DNA of 64,000 nucleotides from Bradyrhizobium ivorense. GTDB lineage: Bacteria > Pseudomonadota > Alphaproteobacteria > Rhizobiales > Xanthobacteraceae. A program made the translations under genes and the position numbers. The DNA lies in the NCBI RefSeq assembly GCF_900696085.1, contig NZ_CAADFC020000008.1, forward strand, positions 186,001-250,000. The letters are read 5' to 3'. The stretch's first letter is position 1; each line of letters opens with the position of its first letter. The notes under the pieces were generated by a model, which did not search any database, had not been told where the DNA came from, and saw nothing but the letters and a program-made list of their open reading frames with translations. Below, piece after piece: positions 16,639 through 27,712 of the stretch.

Positions 16639-17370
16639 ATGAGCAGGCTCGCTTGGCGCTGGTGGCCGCGGCGCAGGACCCACTCTCCGGAGGCGCCCGC
16701 GTCCCGGCCAATCCACGGCGACGACCGGCGTCATCTGTTGCAGGCGCTGTCCGCGCTGGCGGGCGGCGGCGCCCTCGCCGCGATATCGCGCGCGACTGAG
16801 GCCAAGGACGCCAGCGAATTGCCCGCGCCAAAGCGGGTGGTGACCGGGCGCAATGAGGCCGGCAAGTCGGTGTTCAAGTCGGTCGACGTCACCAGCAAGG
16901 TGGTCGAGATCGACGCCAACCCGGGACTGACCTTCTACGAGCTCTACATGACCGAAGGCGTGCCGCGGCTCACCGGCCTCGAGCCGGACCCGATGCTGGG
17001 CGGAACGAAAGCGTTCCCCGGCCCCGGCGGCACGATGTTTCGCCTGATCTCCTATCCGCCGAAGCGGCCCGAGGGCTGGAAGCCGCCGGCGGGCGTCACC
17101 TTCGAGAGCGGGCTGAAGGAGATGACGGAAAAGGTCCCCGGCATGGGCGACCATTTCGAACGCAATGCGCCCGGCTTTCATACCACCGACACCATCGACT
17201 ACGGCATCGTGGTGCGCGGCGAGATGACGCTTGAGCTCGACGACGGCGAAAAGGTCCATCTGCGCCAGGGCGATTGCGTGGTGCAGAACGGCACAAGGCA
17301 CCGCTGGCGCAACCCGTTGCCGGAGCCGTGCCTGATGGCGTTCATCTCGCTGGGCGGCAGCCGCGGGTGA
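16639..17370 (+). CDS. Cupin-domain protein, possibly Tat-exported
   Basis: 243 residues. The N-terminus is basic (WWPRRRTHSPE), followed by DDRRHLLQALSALAGGGALA, which resembles a twin-arginine signal. The C-terminal cupin barrel has GIVVRGEMTLELDDGEKVHL and GDCVVQNGTRHRWRNP, the two cupin motifs with metal-ligand candidates. HTTDTIDYG precedes motif 1. Substrate is unknown; similar proteins are annotated only as cupins. The start at 16639 follows GCGGAGGA at good spacing. Confidence 0.8.
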   Translation: MSRLAWRWWPRRRTHSPEAPASRPIHGDDRRHLLQALSALAGGGALAAISRATEAKDASELPAPKRVVTGRNEAGKSVFKSVDVTSKVVEIDANPGLTFYELYMTEGVPRLTGLEPDPMLGGTKAFPGPGGTMFRLISYPPKRPEGWKPPAGVTFESGLKEMTEKVPGMGDHFERNAPGFHTTDTIDYGIVVRGEMTLELDDGEKVHLRQGDCVVQNGTRHRWRNPLPEPCLMAFISLGGSRG

Positions 17371-17426
17371 GAGTCTGATCGTGCTGAGGGTGTTGTTCTC
17401 GCGCTCGATCGGCAGCGGAGCGGCAC

Positions 17427-17600
17427 CCCTCTCCCCACCCTCCCCCGCAAGGGGGGAGGGAGCCCTTCCGCCGGTGCTTCACTTACGCGCGATCGACGCT
17501 GAAGCTTCGCGCAAGCTACGAGACGCGTTGCGGTGTGAGGTGAGCACGCTTCTCAGGCTCCCTCCCCCCTTGCGGGGGAGGGTCGGGGAGAGGGGTGGCC
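17427..17600. repeat. CCTCTCCC-type dispersed repeats
   Basis: ACCCCTCTCCCCACCCTCCC / GCAAGGGGGGAGGG at the left and CCCTCCCCCCTTGCGGGGGA / GGGTCGGGGAGAGGGG at the right form an inverted pair around a GC-rich centre. It fills the cupin-rpoD gap. Confidence 0.75.
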
Positions 17601-17637
17601 GCGGGCGCTGGCGCGAGAGATGTGGCGCGGTCCAGCA

Positions 17638-17668
17638 ACAAAAAACGGCGGGCTCTTGCCCGCCGTTC
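17638..17668 (-). terminator. Rho-independent terminator of rpoD
   Basis: Read on the minus strand, AACGGCGGGC-AAGA-GCCCGCCGTT is followed by TTTTTG. It lies about 25 bp after the rpoD stop. Confidence 0.9.
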
Positions 17669-17690
17669 TTGTTGCGATGGATCGCAAAAA

Positions 17691-19823
<2,133 letters not shown>

Positions 19824-19973
19824 TCACTAAGCTCCCGAAACGCGGTCGTGCGGAATGGCGCAACGCGCGCATTTCGCACAATTCATCTGATAACTCTCGA
19901 CGCGCAAAGGGCGGCGCAAGTTTCGCCACCCCTTTGATCCGTCTCGACGGTTTCCATTCTGAAATAGCCCGTC

Positions 19974-20018
19974 GCGTCTTCCGTAAAAGTGGATACCGGT
20001 TTTACGGTCGGAAGACGC
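19974..20018. repeat. 45-bp palindrome between dnaG and rpoD
   Basis: GCGTCTTCCGTAAAA ... TTTTACGG-TCG-GAAGACGC forms nested inverted arms around a GTGGATACCG centre. A short AGATTTTAAATCT dyad follows at about 20022-20035. It may be a repeat element or an mRNA stem between dnaG and rpoD. Confidence 0.7.
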
Positions 20019-20186
20019 GACAGATTTTAAATCTGACGCATTTTCGGACGGCGAACCGGGAACCACTTCGCCTGAAAATGCTACGTTAGCTATTAAGTTT
20101 CGCTTAACCCTGTTTTTGCAGCCAAACCATGGATTTGGCGAGTCTTTTCGCGGGTGCGGCCAGCGCCGTCCGCAGCATTTTTGTTA

Positions 20187-22196
20187 TCAGACATTACGCT
20201 GGAACCGGCCCGATAATTCGCCGAACCCCTCGATCAGGGCCTCGGTCCCGTCGGCTTCTGCCATCCGGGCCTGGATATCCTGCAACCATGCCAGATTGGC
20301 CTCGCTGGAGTCCTCCGCCAAGGCCGCTTCCGCATCCTTTTTTTCCCTAAGTAAGGCGTGGGTTTTCTGATGCAAGGCAACAAGTTGGCGCCACGTCGAT
20401 AAAACATCCTCGCGCGCCGCGCCGATTTGCGTACCCCACACCGCCTGGGTTGTGATCGCTCGCTCAACCCTTTGAAGTACCTGCGAAAATCCGCCAGCCT
20501 CGAGATCGGCCCGCATCTTCTCGGCCTGCTCCTCCTCGTCCGGGGAATGGTGGTGATCGTTGGCAAAGGCCGCAATGATGGCCGCGCGGAGCTTGTGGGC
20601 CTCGGGATAGGCGAGTTCGAGGGCCGCGACCTCCTCCAGATGGTCGTGCAGCAGCCAGGGGTGGTTGATCAGGGATTGCAGGATCAGGGCCTCACGACGG
20701 GAGATCGCGCTGCGCTGTCCCCGCATGATCGGGCTGTTGGCGAGCTGCGGGCTCGCCGCCTGGTACGGCCCCCGCAAAATCCCGGGGGTGGGCGCGCCCT
20801 TGGGGGCAAACCGGCCGGCCTGCGCCGGGCCGCGGGGTACAAAATGGCGGGGTGATTCGCCGCCGCGGCCGCCGCGAAAATTGCCGCCGCCGTAACCGCC
20901 CTTGCCGTAGCCGCCGCGGCCGCCCTCGGGGGCAAAGGTGCGCTGCAGCCGCTCCTGCAGATCCTGGCGGTAATAGCGGCGCACCACCTCGTCGCGGATG
21001 CCATTGGTGAGCTCGCCGATCCGCGCCTCCAGCGCGGCTCTTCGCTCGGGCGTCCCATAACTGCCGCCCTCAATCTCGCGCGACCAGATCATGTCGGCGA
21101 GCGGACGCGCCGCCGAGATCACCTCCTCGATCGCGCCGCGGCCGCCGGAGCGGGCGAGATCGTCGGGGTCCTGGCCTTCCGGCAGCAGCGCAAAGCGCAG
21201 GCTCTTGCCCGGCTTGAGATGCGGCAAGGCGAGGTCGGCCGCGCGATAGGCCGCCTTCTGTCCGGCGCGGTCGCCGTCGAAGCAGAGCAGCGGCTCGTCG
21301 GCCATCTTCCAGAGCAGCGCGAGCTGGTTCTCGGTCAGCGCGGTGCCGAGCGGCGCGACCGCGCCGGGAAAACCGGACGTCACCATCGCGATGACGTCGA
21401 CATAGCCCTCGACCACGATCAGCTGCGCGCCGTCATGCGCGGCCTGGCGCGCGGTGAACAGGTTGTAGAGGTTGTCGCCCTTGTGAAACAGCGTGGTTTC
21501 CGGCGAGTTCAGATACTTCGCCGGAACATCCTTCTCCAGCGCGCGGCCGCCGAAGGCGATGACGCGGCCGCGGGCATCCGTGATCGGAAACATCACGCGG
21601 TCGCGGAAGCGGTCGAACGGCACCGGCTTGTCCTCGCCGGACACCAGAAGCCCGGCCTCCACCATGTCCTCGGTGGAAATGCCCTGCGCGCCGAGATGCT
21701 CCTTCAGCGCAAAACGATCCGGCGGCGCATAGCCCATGCGGAACTGGAGCTGGGTCGCTGGCGACAGGCCGCGGTCGGCGAGATAGCCGCGCGCCTTGGC
21801 GCCGTGGCGCGAGGCCAGCGTGTCGGCGAAGAATTTTGCCGCCAGCTCCATCACGTCGTGCAGGGTGCGGCGGTGCTGCTCATGCCGCGCCGCATCGGCC
21901 GTCACCGCCGGCAGCGGAACACCCGCCATCGCCGCGAGCCGTTCCACCGCCTCGGGAAACGTCACGCCCTCGGTCTTCATCAGGAAGTCGAAGATGTTGC
22001 CATTCAGCCCGGACGAGAAGTCGAACCAGGCCTGCTTCTGGTCATTGACGAAGAACGACGGCGTCTTCTCCTGCTGGAACGGCGACAGCCCCTTCCACTC
22101 GCGCCCGGCCTTCTTGAGCTTGACGCGCCTGCCCACGACTTCCGAGACCGGAAGCCGGGCGCGCAGCTCATCGAGGAATTCCGGCGTGAAACGCAT
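20187..22196 (-). CDS. dnaG: DNA primase DnaG
   Basis: 669-residue replication primase. The N-terminal CHC2-type domain is recognisable (GLSPFQQEKTPSFFVND), but the Cys/His zinc ligands found in E. coli DnaG are replaced by Ser, Gln and Asp. The TOPRIM core contains IVVEGYVDVIAM and LCFDGDRAGQKAA, the metal-binding acidic residues. A Gly/Arg-rich linker (about 445-475, GGRGGYGKGGYGGGN) leads to the helical C-terminal DnaB-interaction region. Loss of the zinc ligands seems typical of this bacterial lineage, from memory. The gene is upstream of rpoD in the same direction. Confidence 0.97.
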   Translation of the reverse strand: MRFTPEFLDELRARLPVSEVVGRRVKLKKAGREWKGLSPFQQEKTPSFFVNDQKQAWFDFSSGLNGNIFDFLMKTEGVTFPEAVERLAAMAGVPLPAVTADAARHEQHRRTLHDVMELAAKFFADTLASRHGAKARGYLADRGLSPATQLQFRMGYAPPDRFALKEHLGAQGISTEDMVEAGLLVSGEDKPVPFDRFRDRVMFPITDARGRVIAFGGRALEKDVPAKYLNSPETTLFHKGDNLYNLFTARQAAHDGAQLIVVEGYVDVIAMVTSGFPGAVAPLGTALTENQLALLWKMADEPLLCFDGDRAGQKAAYRAADLALPHLKPGKSLRFALLPEGQDPDDLARSGGRGAIEEVISAARPLADMIWSREIEGGSYGTPERRAALEARIGELTNGIRDEVVRRYYRQDLQERLQRTFAPEGGRGGYGKGGYGGGNFRGGRGGESPRHFVPRGPAQAGRFAPKGAPTPGILRGPYQAASPQLANSPIMRGQRSAISRREALILQSLINHPWLLHDHLEEVAALELAYPEAHKLRAAIIAAFANDHHHSPDEEEQAEKMRADLEAGGFSQVLQRVERAITTQAVWGTQIGAAREDVLSTWRQLVALHQKTHALLREKKDAEAALAEDSSEANLAWLQDIQARMAEADGTEALIEGFGELSGRFQRNV

Positions 22197-22297
22197 CTGG
22201 CTCGGGTTCGGTACGAAACGATCATCGATATAGTGCGGAATTCCTCAGACCACCAAGTTTATCCGCCTCCACCCGCTATCCATAGTATCCACACCCC

Positions 22298-22437
22298 CGT
22301 CATTCCGGGGCGATGCCAACGGGTCCGCGCCAGGCGCGGCCGGATGACAGGCTCCGCGTCGAGCCCGGAATCCATGCATCCGCATCGTCGGCCTATGGAT
22401 TCCGGGCTCAGCCCTTTCGGGCCGCTCCGGAATGACA
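22298..22437. repeat. Dispersed intergenic repeat, CGTCATTCCGGGGCG family
   Basis: CCCGTCATTCCGGGGCG at the left and GGGCCGCTCCGGAATGAC at the right are inverted ends. In between, GAGCCCGGAATCCAT and ATGGATTCCGGGCTC form an internal inverted pair. The 140-bp unit can fold into a branched hairpin upstream of dnaG. Confidence 0.75.
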
Positions 22438-22495
22438 AGTGGAGTGACCATGTGGCTGACTTGCCCTCTCCCCGGTTCCGCGCTTGGATGGCGCC

Positions 22496-23050
22496 ATGTT
22501 TACGACATTCAGAGGCGGACAGAGCGGCGGCTGGAAGGTGACGTCGATCGCCCGGATCAAGGGCGAGACGTTGCCGAAGGTCGCGGCGCTTTCGGTGATC
22601 GCGAGCGAGGCGATCGCGCTGCCGCTGTTGCCGTCGCAAACCGCATGGCGGCTCGCCGGCGTCGCCAGTCATCTGCGCTACACCGAGAAGGCGGAGAAGG
22701 AGCAGCTTGCCGCGGTGCAGGCCGGGCTCGGCCGCAGCGAGGCAACCCAAGCGGCGTTGATCCCGATCCGGAAATCCGCCGCCTGGTGGGAGCTGACCCA
22801 GGACGAGCGGCGCCAGATTTTCGAGGACAAGTCGCACCACATCTCGGGGACCCTGAAATACCTGCCGGCGATCGCGCGGCAGCTCTACCATTCGCGCGAC
22901 CTCGGCGTGCCCTTCGACTTCCTGACCTGGTTCGAATTCGCGCCCGAACATGCGGCGCTGTTCGACGAGCTGGTCGCCATGCTGCGCGCGACCGAGGAAT
23001 GGAATTATGTCGAGCGCGAGGTCGACGTCCGCGTCGAGCGGGAAATCTAG
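22496..23050 (+). CDS. Chlorite-dismutase-family heme protein (short, dimeric-type)
   Basis: 184 residues of the chlorite dismutase superfamily. Visible family segments are VASHLRYTEKAEKEQL, KYLPAIARQLYHSRDLG (candidate proximal heme His) and PFDFLTWFEFAPEH. The length fits the short clade found in Nitrobacter-type organisms. In true chlorite dismutases a distal Arg lies about 13 residues after the proximal His; here that place appears to be Trp, so chlorite activity is doubtful. The real role may be peroxide or other heme chemistry. The ATG at 22496 gives the family N-terminus; the TTG at 22484 is less likely. Confidence 0.75.
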   Translation: MFTTFRGGQSGGWKVTSIARIKGETLPKVAALSVIASEAIALPLLPSQTAWRLAGVASHLRYTEKAEKEQLAAVQAGLGRSEATQAALIPIRKSAAWWELTQDERRQIFEDKSHHISGTLKYLPAIARQLYHSRDLGVPFDFLTWFEFAPEHAALFDELVAMLRATEEWNYVEREVDVRVEREI

Positions 23051-23053
23051 GAT

Positions 23054-23827
23054 CTAGGCGATCCGCCCGAGGCCGTCGGCGCTCGCCCGTAGGGCCGGCA
23101 CGAACGTATTCACCATCTGCGAAATGGTGACGCGCGCCGACGACGCGCTGGCGCTCATCGCCGCCACCACGTTGCCGCGGCCGTCGAACACCGGCACCGC
23201 GATCGAGCGCAGCCCGATCTCGAGCTCCTGGTCGGTGGTGGCGTATCCGTTCGCTCGTGCCTGCTTGACGGCATCGCGCAGCGCCGCCTTCTTCACCAGC
23301 GAATGCCGGGTGCGAGCCGTGATCTCCGTCTCATCCAGGTAGCCGGCGATGCGATCGTCCAGCCAGCCGCTGAGCAGCACCCGTCCGGTCGCCGAACAAT
23401 ACAGGTCGATGCGCGTTCCGAGCTGAATGCCGGTCGTCACCAGCCGCTCGGCCTCGGCCCGCGCCACGAACAGCGCGGATTGGCCATCGAGCACCGCGAG
23501 CGAAATCGACTCGTTCAGCCTGTTGCGCGCCGACACCAGGAACGGCTGCGCGATCTCCGGCAGCGAGCGCGAGCCGGAATAGCCCGAGCTCAATGCGAGC
23601 AGCCGCGCCTGCGGCCGGAAGTATTTTCCGTCGAAGTCGAGATAGCCGAGCTCGGCGAGCGTCAGCAGGCATCGTCTCGCCGAGGCGCGCGACGTTCCCG
23701 ACACCTCCGCCGCCTCCGTGATCGTCAGGCGCCTTCGCCGCGGCGAGAAGGCCTCGAGGATCGCCAATCCCTTGGCGAGGCCGGCCATGCCCTCCGGCAA
23801 CCGTGCTTCAGTTTTGCAATCCTGCAT
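23054..23827 (-). CDS. IclR-family regulator of the adjacent tph-like operon
   Basis: 257 residues. An N-terminal winged helix (about 17-75, GLAILEAFSPRRRRLTITEA, EVSGTSRASARR) is followed by the IclR effector-binding domain (AQPFLVSARNRLNESISLAV, CSATGRVLLSG, QELEIGLRSIAVPVFDGRG). The C-terminus (RVTISQMVNTFVPALRASA) resembles the PcaR/PobR subgroup that senses aromatic acids. It is divergent from the oxygenase operon with 121 bp between starts. By position it should control that operon, as IclR-type TphR does in known terephthalate clusters. It ends four bases from the chlorite-dismutase-family gene. Confidence 0.92.
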   Translation of the reverse strand: MQDCKTEARLPEGMAGLAKGLAILEAFSPRRRRLTITEAAEVSGTSRASARRCLLTLAELGYLDFDGKYFRPQARLLALSSGYSGSRSLPEIAQPFLVSARNRLNESISLAVLDGQSALFVARAEAERLVTTGIQLGTRIDLYCSATGRVLLSGWLDDRIAGYLDETEITARTRHSLVKKAALRDAVKQARANGYATTDQELEIGLRSIAVPVFDGRGNVVAAMSASASSARVTISQMVNTFVPALRASADGLGRIA

Positions 23828-23842
23828 GCTCTGGACGCCGTG

Positions 23843-23871
23843 TTGACAACAGGAAAATTCGGAATGATTCT
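23843..23871 (+). promoter_or_regulatory. Possible promoter of the tph-like operon
   Basis: TTGACA at 23843-23848, a 17-bp spacer and GATTCT at 23866-23871. The -35 is perfect and the -10 is weak, as expected for an activated promoter. The dyad at 23883 would then lie just downstream of the start site. This is a tentative reading. Confidence 0.35.
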
Positions 23872-23882
23872 GGGTTGATCAC

Positions 23883-23901
23883 TTGTTCGTTATACGAACA
23901 A
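23883..23901. promoter_or_regulatory. Perfect 7-bp-arm dyad, candidate IclR operator
   Basis: TTGTTCG-TTATA-CGAACAA is a perfect inverted repeat in the 121-bp gap between the divergent iclR-type gene and the oxygenase operon, 48 bp before the operon's start codon. Size and place fit an IclR operator. Confidence 0.7.
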
Positions 23902-23948
23902 ATCAGGGCGTTGGCAACGACCACGCGCCACGGAGTCGGGAGGTATTC

Positions 23949-25205
23949 ATGCTGGATCAGGTCAGCGGCACGCCGCGCGAAAGCGATCGCGTCTGGTCGA
24001 ACGATGGCGTGACGCGCGTTCCGTTCTGGATATTCCAGGACAAGGCGATCTACGCCGCCGAGCAGCAGCGGATCTTCCAGGGCCCGAGCTGGAACTTTCT
24101 CTGCCTCGCGATCGAGGTGAAGAACACCGGCGACTTCGTCACCACGTTTGTCGGCGACACGCCGGTGATCGTGTCGCGCGATTCAGACGGCGAGCTCTAT
24201 GCGTTCGAGAACCGCTGTGCGCATCGCGGCGCCCTGATCGCGCTGGAGAGCCGCGGCAACACCAAGGCATTCACCTGCGTCTATCACGCCTGGAGCTACG
24301 ACCGGCAGGGCAACCTCAAGGAGGTCGCGTTCAAGGAAGGCATCAAGGGCAAGGGCGGCATGCCGCCCTCGTTCTGCATGGAGCAGCACAACCCGCGCAA
24401 GCTCCGGCTCGCCGAAGCGTTCGGCGTCGTGTTCGGCAGCTTCTCCAACGACGTGCCGCCGCTGGAGGAGCATCTCGGCGAGGAGATCTATTCCCGGATC
24501 GGACGCGTGATGAGCGGGCGGACGCCGGTCGTGCTCGGCCGCTACACCCAGGCGCTGCCCAACAACTGGAAGCTCTACATGGAGAACGTGAAGGACTCCT
24601 ACCACGCGAGCATCCTGCACCTGTTCTTCACGACCTTCGAGCTCAACCGTCTGTCGCAGACCGGCGGGATCATCGTCGATCCCTCCGGCGGCCACCATGT
24701 CAGCTTCTCCGCCATCGATCCGAACGCGGCGAAAAGCAGCGACTACGACGCGCAGGATTTGCGCTCCGACAGCGAGTTCAAGCTCGCCGATCCGTCGCTG
24801 CTGCAGAGCTTCAAGGAATTCCCCGACAACACGACGCTGCAGATTCTATCGGTGTTTCCGACCTTCGTGCTGCAGCAGATCCAGAACGCCATCGCGGTCC
24901 GGCAGATCGTTCCCCGAGGTCCCGACAAGACCGACCTGCATTGGACCCTGCTGGGCTTCGCCGAGGACACGCCCGAGCAGCGAATGACGCGGCTGAAGCA
25001 GGCCAATCTGGTCGGCCCGGCCGGCTACATCTCGATGGAGGACGGCTGCGTCGGCGGCTTCGTGCAGCGCGGCATCCTGGGCGCGCCCGATGAGCAGGCG
25101 ATCATCGAGATGGGCGGCTCCGGCACCGACTCCAGCGAAAGCCGGGTCACCGAAGCCTCGGTGCGTGGCTTCTGGAAGGCCTACCGCGCGCGGATGGGCG
25201 TTTGA
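23949..25205 (+). CDS. tphA2: Rieske aromatic-ring dioxygenase, large (alpha) subunit; terephthalate 1,2-dioxygenase-like
   Basis: 418 residues. The Rieske [2Fe-2S] ligands are Cys90-x-His92 and Cys110-x2-His113 (CAHRGALI ... CVYHAWSY). The mononuclear iron triad starts with the Asp216/His219/His224 block ([11 protein letters not shown]). Segments such as [25 protein letters not shown] and FISMEDG-type [17 protein letters not shown] closely recall TphA2 of Comamonas terephthalate degraders (from memory, not aligned). With its reductase it would add O2 to the ring to give a cis-diol. GGGAGG before the ATG at 23949 fixes the start. Anthranilate or salicylate oxygenases are weaker alternatives. 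Confidence 0.85.
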   Translation: MLDQVSGTPRESDRVWSNDGVTRVPFWIFQDKAIYAAEQQRIFQGPSWNFLCLAIEVKNTGDFVTTFVGDTPVIVSRDSDGELYAFENRCAHRGALIALESRGNTKAFTCVYHAWSYDRQGNLKEVAFKEGIKGKGGMPPSFCMEQHNPRKLRLAEAFGVVFGSFSNDVPPLEEHLGEEIYSRIGRVMSGRTPVVLGRYTQALPNNWKLYMENVKDSYHASILHLFFTTFELNRLSQTGGIIVDPSGGHHVSFSAIDPNAAKSSDYDAQDLRSDSEFKLADPSLLQSFKEFPDNTTLQILSVFPTFVLQQIQNAIAVRQIVPRGPDKTDLHWTLLGFAEDTPEQRMTRLKQANLVGPAGYISMEDGCVGGFVQRGILGAPDEQAIIEMGGSGTDSSESRVTEASVRGFWKAYRARMGV

Positions 25206-25209
25206 GGTC

Positions 25210-25683
25210 ATGCACGTGAGCAATACGATCGGCCTCATCAACCACGTTCAGAACGCCTACGCGCGCTGCATCGACAGCGGCAATCTCGAGGCCTGGCCCG
25301 ACTTCTTCGAGGACGACTGCGTTTACAAGATCACGACATCGGACAATTTTGCGCAAGGCCTGGAGGCCGGCGTGATCTTCGCCAACTCCAAGGGCATGCT
25401 GCGCGACCGCGTCGCCTCGCTGCGCGAGGCCAATATCTACGAGCGCCACGTCTACCGCCACTTCCTCGGCCAGGCATGGATCGTTTCCGAAAGCGCGGAC
25501 GAGGTCCGCAGCGAGACATCGTTCTTCGTGGCGCGGATCATGCGCGACGGCACCACCGATGTCTATGCGACCGGCCGCTACATCGACCGCTACGGCATGC
25601 ACGGCGGCGGGCCCAGGCTGCGCGAGCGCATCGTGGTCTGCGACAGCTCCCGCTTCGATACCTTGCTGGCGTTGCCGCTATGA
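25210..25683 (+). CDS. tphA3: Ring-hydroxylating dioxygenase small (beta) subunit; TphA3-like
   Basis: 157 residues of the cone-shaped NTF2-like fold used by oxygenase beta subunits. Family features are VQNAYARCIDSGNLEAWPDF, FEDDCVYKIT, RDRVASLREANIYERHVYRH and SETSFFVARIMRDGTTDVY. It stabilises the alpha hexamer and has no metal. It begins four bases after the alpha stop codon, with GAGG just upstream, so it is translationally coupled. Its TGA overlaps the next start (ATGA). Confidence 0.85.
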   Translation: MHVSNTIGLINHVQNAYARCIDSGNLEAWPDFFEDDCVYKITTSDNFAQGLEAGVIFANSKGMLRDRVASLREANIYERHVYRHFLGQAWIVSESADEVRSETSFFVARIMRDGTTDVYATGRYIDRYGMHGGGPRLRERIVVCDSSRFDTLLALPL

Positions 25684-26690
25684 ACCAGGACAGCAAGACC
25701 ATCGCGCTGACCATTGGCGATCCCAATGGCATTGGTCCGGAGATTGCGGTCAGGGCCGCGGCGGAGCTGCACGCGAGCAACGATATCCGCATCGTGCTGG
25801 TCGGGGACGCGCACGTCGTCAGGCACTATGTCGAGCGCGTCGGTGCCGGCGCCCGGCTACAGCACTTCACGGCTGCCCCCGCGGCTGATGGCGCCATCCT
25901 GCTGCATGGGGTCGACGCGCTGGCCGCATCCGAATTCCATCCCGGCCAGATCGAGGCCGCCGCCGGGCGCGCCACCGTCGCCTATGTCGAAGCCGCGATC
26001 GGCTTGGTCCGCGATGGCACGGTCGACGCGATCGTCGGCTGCCCGCACAACGAAACCGCGGTCAACGCCGCCGGCATTCCGTTCTCCGGCTACCCCGGCC
26101 TGATCGCGCGGCTCACCGGCAAGCCCGAGGAAAAGGTCTTCATGATGCTGGTCGGCGGCGGCTTGCGCATCCTGCATGCGACGCTGCACGAGCGCATCCA
26201 TCACGCCTTGGCGCGGCTGACGCCGGAATTGATCGAAGAAGCGGGACTCGCCTGCGCGTCCACCCTGCAACGGCTGGGAGTAGCACACCCGCGCATCGGC
26301 GTGTTCGGCATCAATCCGCATGCCGGCGAGAACGGCCTGTTCGGCGATGACGATGATCACATCACCGCGCCCGCCGTGGCGCGGCTGCGCCAGGCCGGCA
26401 TCGCGGCCGAAGGCCCGGTCGGCGCGGATATCATGCTCGGCCGCAAGGACATCGACGGCTTCGTCGCGATCTATCACGACCAGGGCCACATTCCGATCAA
26501 GCTGTTGGCCGGGCGCAACGCCTCGGCGCTGTCGGTCGGCGCCGGCGTGCTGTTTTCCAGCGTCGGTCACGGCAGCGCCTTCGACATCGCCGGTCAGTGC
26601 AAGGCCGACCACTCGGCCGTGCTACGAACGCTGCGGCTGATCGGCAATCTGCCCGCCGACAAATCCACCACGCAGGCGGGCATCGCATGA
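25680..26690 (+). CDS. tphB: PdxA-family dehydrogenase; cis-dihydrodiol dicarboxylate dehydrogenase (TphB-like)
   Basis: 336 residues with PdxA-family signatures: LTIGDPNGIGPE at the N-terminus, FGINPHAGENGLFGDDD and AIYHDQGHIPIKLLAGRNA, containing the metal-binding His residues. PdxA proper makes vitamin B6, but terephthalate operons use a PdxA relative, TphB, to oxidise and decarboxylate the dihydrodiol to protocatechuate. The position between oxygenase beta and reductase genes, with ATGA overlaps on both sides, favours the TphB role. Diagnostic residues for substrate choice cannot be judged here. Confidence 0.82.
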   Translation: MNQDSKTIALTIGDPNGIGPEIAVRAAAELHASNDIRIVLVGDAHVVRHYVERVGAGARLQHFTAAPAADGAILLHGVDALAASEFHPGQIEAAAGRATVAYVEAAIGLVRDGTVDAIVGCPHNETAVNAAGIPFSGYPGLIARLTGKPEEKVFMMLVGGGLRILHATLHERIHHALARLTPELIEEAGLACASTLQRLGVAHPRIGVFGINPHAGENGLFGDDDDHITAPAVARLRQAGIAAEGPVGADIMLGRKDIDGFVAIYHDQGHIPIKLLAGRNASALSVGAGVLFSSVGHGSAFDIAGQCKADHSAVLRTLRLIGNLPADKSTTQAGIA

Positions 26691-27712
26691 GCTTCAACGT
26701 CACCGTCGCCGAGCATGGGGTGACCTTCCCGTGCGAGCCGCGCGAATTCGTGCTCGACGCCGCCGAGCGCGCCGGCTACGCGATGCCGTCGTCGTGCCGG
26801 AAGGGTGCCTGCAACACCTGCGAAGCCGGCCTGCTCGGCGGCGAGGTCGACCAGCGCGGCCGCGGACGCCGCACCGCCGAGGACCGCACCGCGCTGATGT
26901 GCCGGGCGCGGCCGCGGTCCGACCTCGTGATCAAGCCGAAGCGGTTCGAGCGGATCGACATCTTCCGCCGCAAGACCATCAGGGCGACGGTCTACCGGCT
27001 GGCGCGGCCGGCCGCCGACGTCAGCATCGTGACGTTGCGCTTTCCGATCGGGCTGCGCGCCCCGTTCAAAGCCGGGCAGTATCTGCAGGTCATCATGGAC
27101 GACGGCGAGCGGCGCAACTTCTCGCTGGCCAACGCGCCGCGCGACAATGACGGGGCGGAGCTGCACATCAGGCACGTCTCCGGCGGCAGATTCTCGACGC
27201 AGATCCTGCCGCGGCTGGCGGTGGGGGACACGCTGCAGATCGAGGCGCCGTTCGGCGATTTCTTCCTGCGCAAATCCGGGCGGCCCGCGATCCTGCTGGC
27301 GAGCGGAACGGGTTTTTCGCCGATCAAGTCGATCGTCGAATCCGCGATCCATGCCGGCGCCGAGCAACCGACGCATCTCTACTGGGGCGCCCGGACGCGC
27401 GAGGACATCTATCTGGCGGATCTGCCGATGAAGTGGGCGAAGCGGTTTGCCTGGTTCAGCTTCACGCCGGTGCTGTCGGAGCCTTCGCCGTCCTGGACCG
27501 GCCGCACCGGCCTCGTGCACGAGGCGGTGCGCGAGGACCATGGCGATCTGTCCGCTGCCGACGTCTATGCCTGCGGCAACCCGCTGATGGTCAGCGCCGC
27601 GCAACGCGACTTCACCGAAAATCATCGCCTGCCGGACGCGCAATTCTTTGCCGACGCGTTTGTCGAGTCCGGCGCACCCGCAGACCTCCAACCGATTGTA
27701 GCTCAGACATGA
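26687..27712 (+). CDS. tphA1: Oxygenase reductase with plant-type ferredoxin and FNR domains; TphA1-like
   Basis: 341 residues. The N-terminal [2Fe-2S] domain has Cys37-x4-Cys42-x2-Cys45 and Cys72 (SSCRKGACNTC ... ALMCRAR). The flavin domain has RNFSLANAP (about 145) and the NAD domain has ASGTGFSPIKSI (about 205). DVYACGNPLMV is near the C-terminus. It passes electrons from NAD(P)H through flavin to the Rieske centre of the alpha subunit. Domain order matches TphA1 and other class IB reductases. The start overlaps the stop of the dehydrogenase gene. Confidence 0.88.
   Translation: MSFNVTVAEHGVTFPCEPREFVLDAAERAGYAMPSSCRKGACNTCEAGLLGGEVDQRGRGRRTAEDRTALMCRARPRSDLVIKPKRFERIDIFRRKTIRATVYRLARPAADVSIVTLRFPIGLRAPFKAGQYLQVIMDDGERRNFSLANAPRDNDGAELHIRHVSGGRFSTQILPRLAVGDTLQIEAPFGDFFLRKSGRPAILLASGTGFSPIKSIVESAIHAGAEQPTHLYWGARTREDIYLADLPMKWAKRFAWFSFTPVLSEPSPSWTGRTGLVHEAVREDHGDLSAADVYACGNPLMVSAAQRDFTENHRLPDAQFFADAFVESGAPADLQPIVAQT

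Noticed and set aside
22496..23050. Assigning chlorite dismutase activity
   Set aside because: Family membership is clear but the distal Arg expected for chlorite breakdown is not apparent, so only the family name is used.
25680..26690. Annotating the dehydrogenase gene as pyridoxine synthesis gene pdxA
   Set aside because: It overlaps oxygenase and reductase genes in a catabolic operon, where a PdxA-family TphB-type role is more likely.
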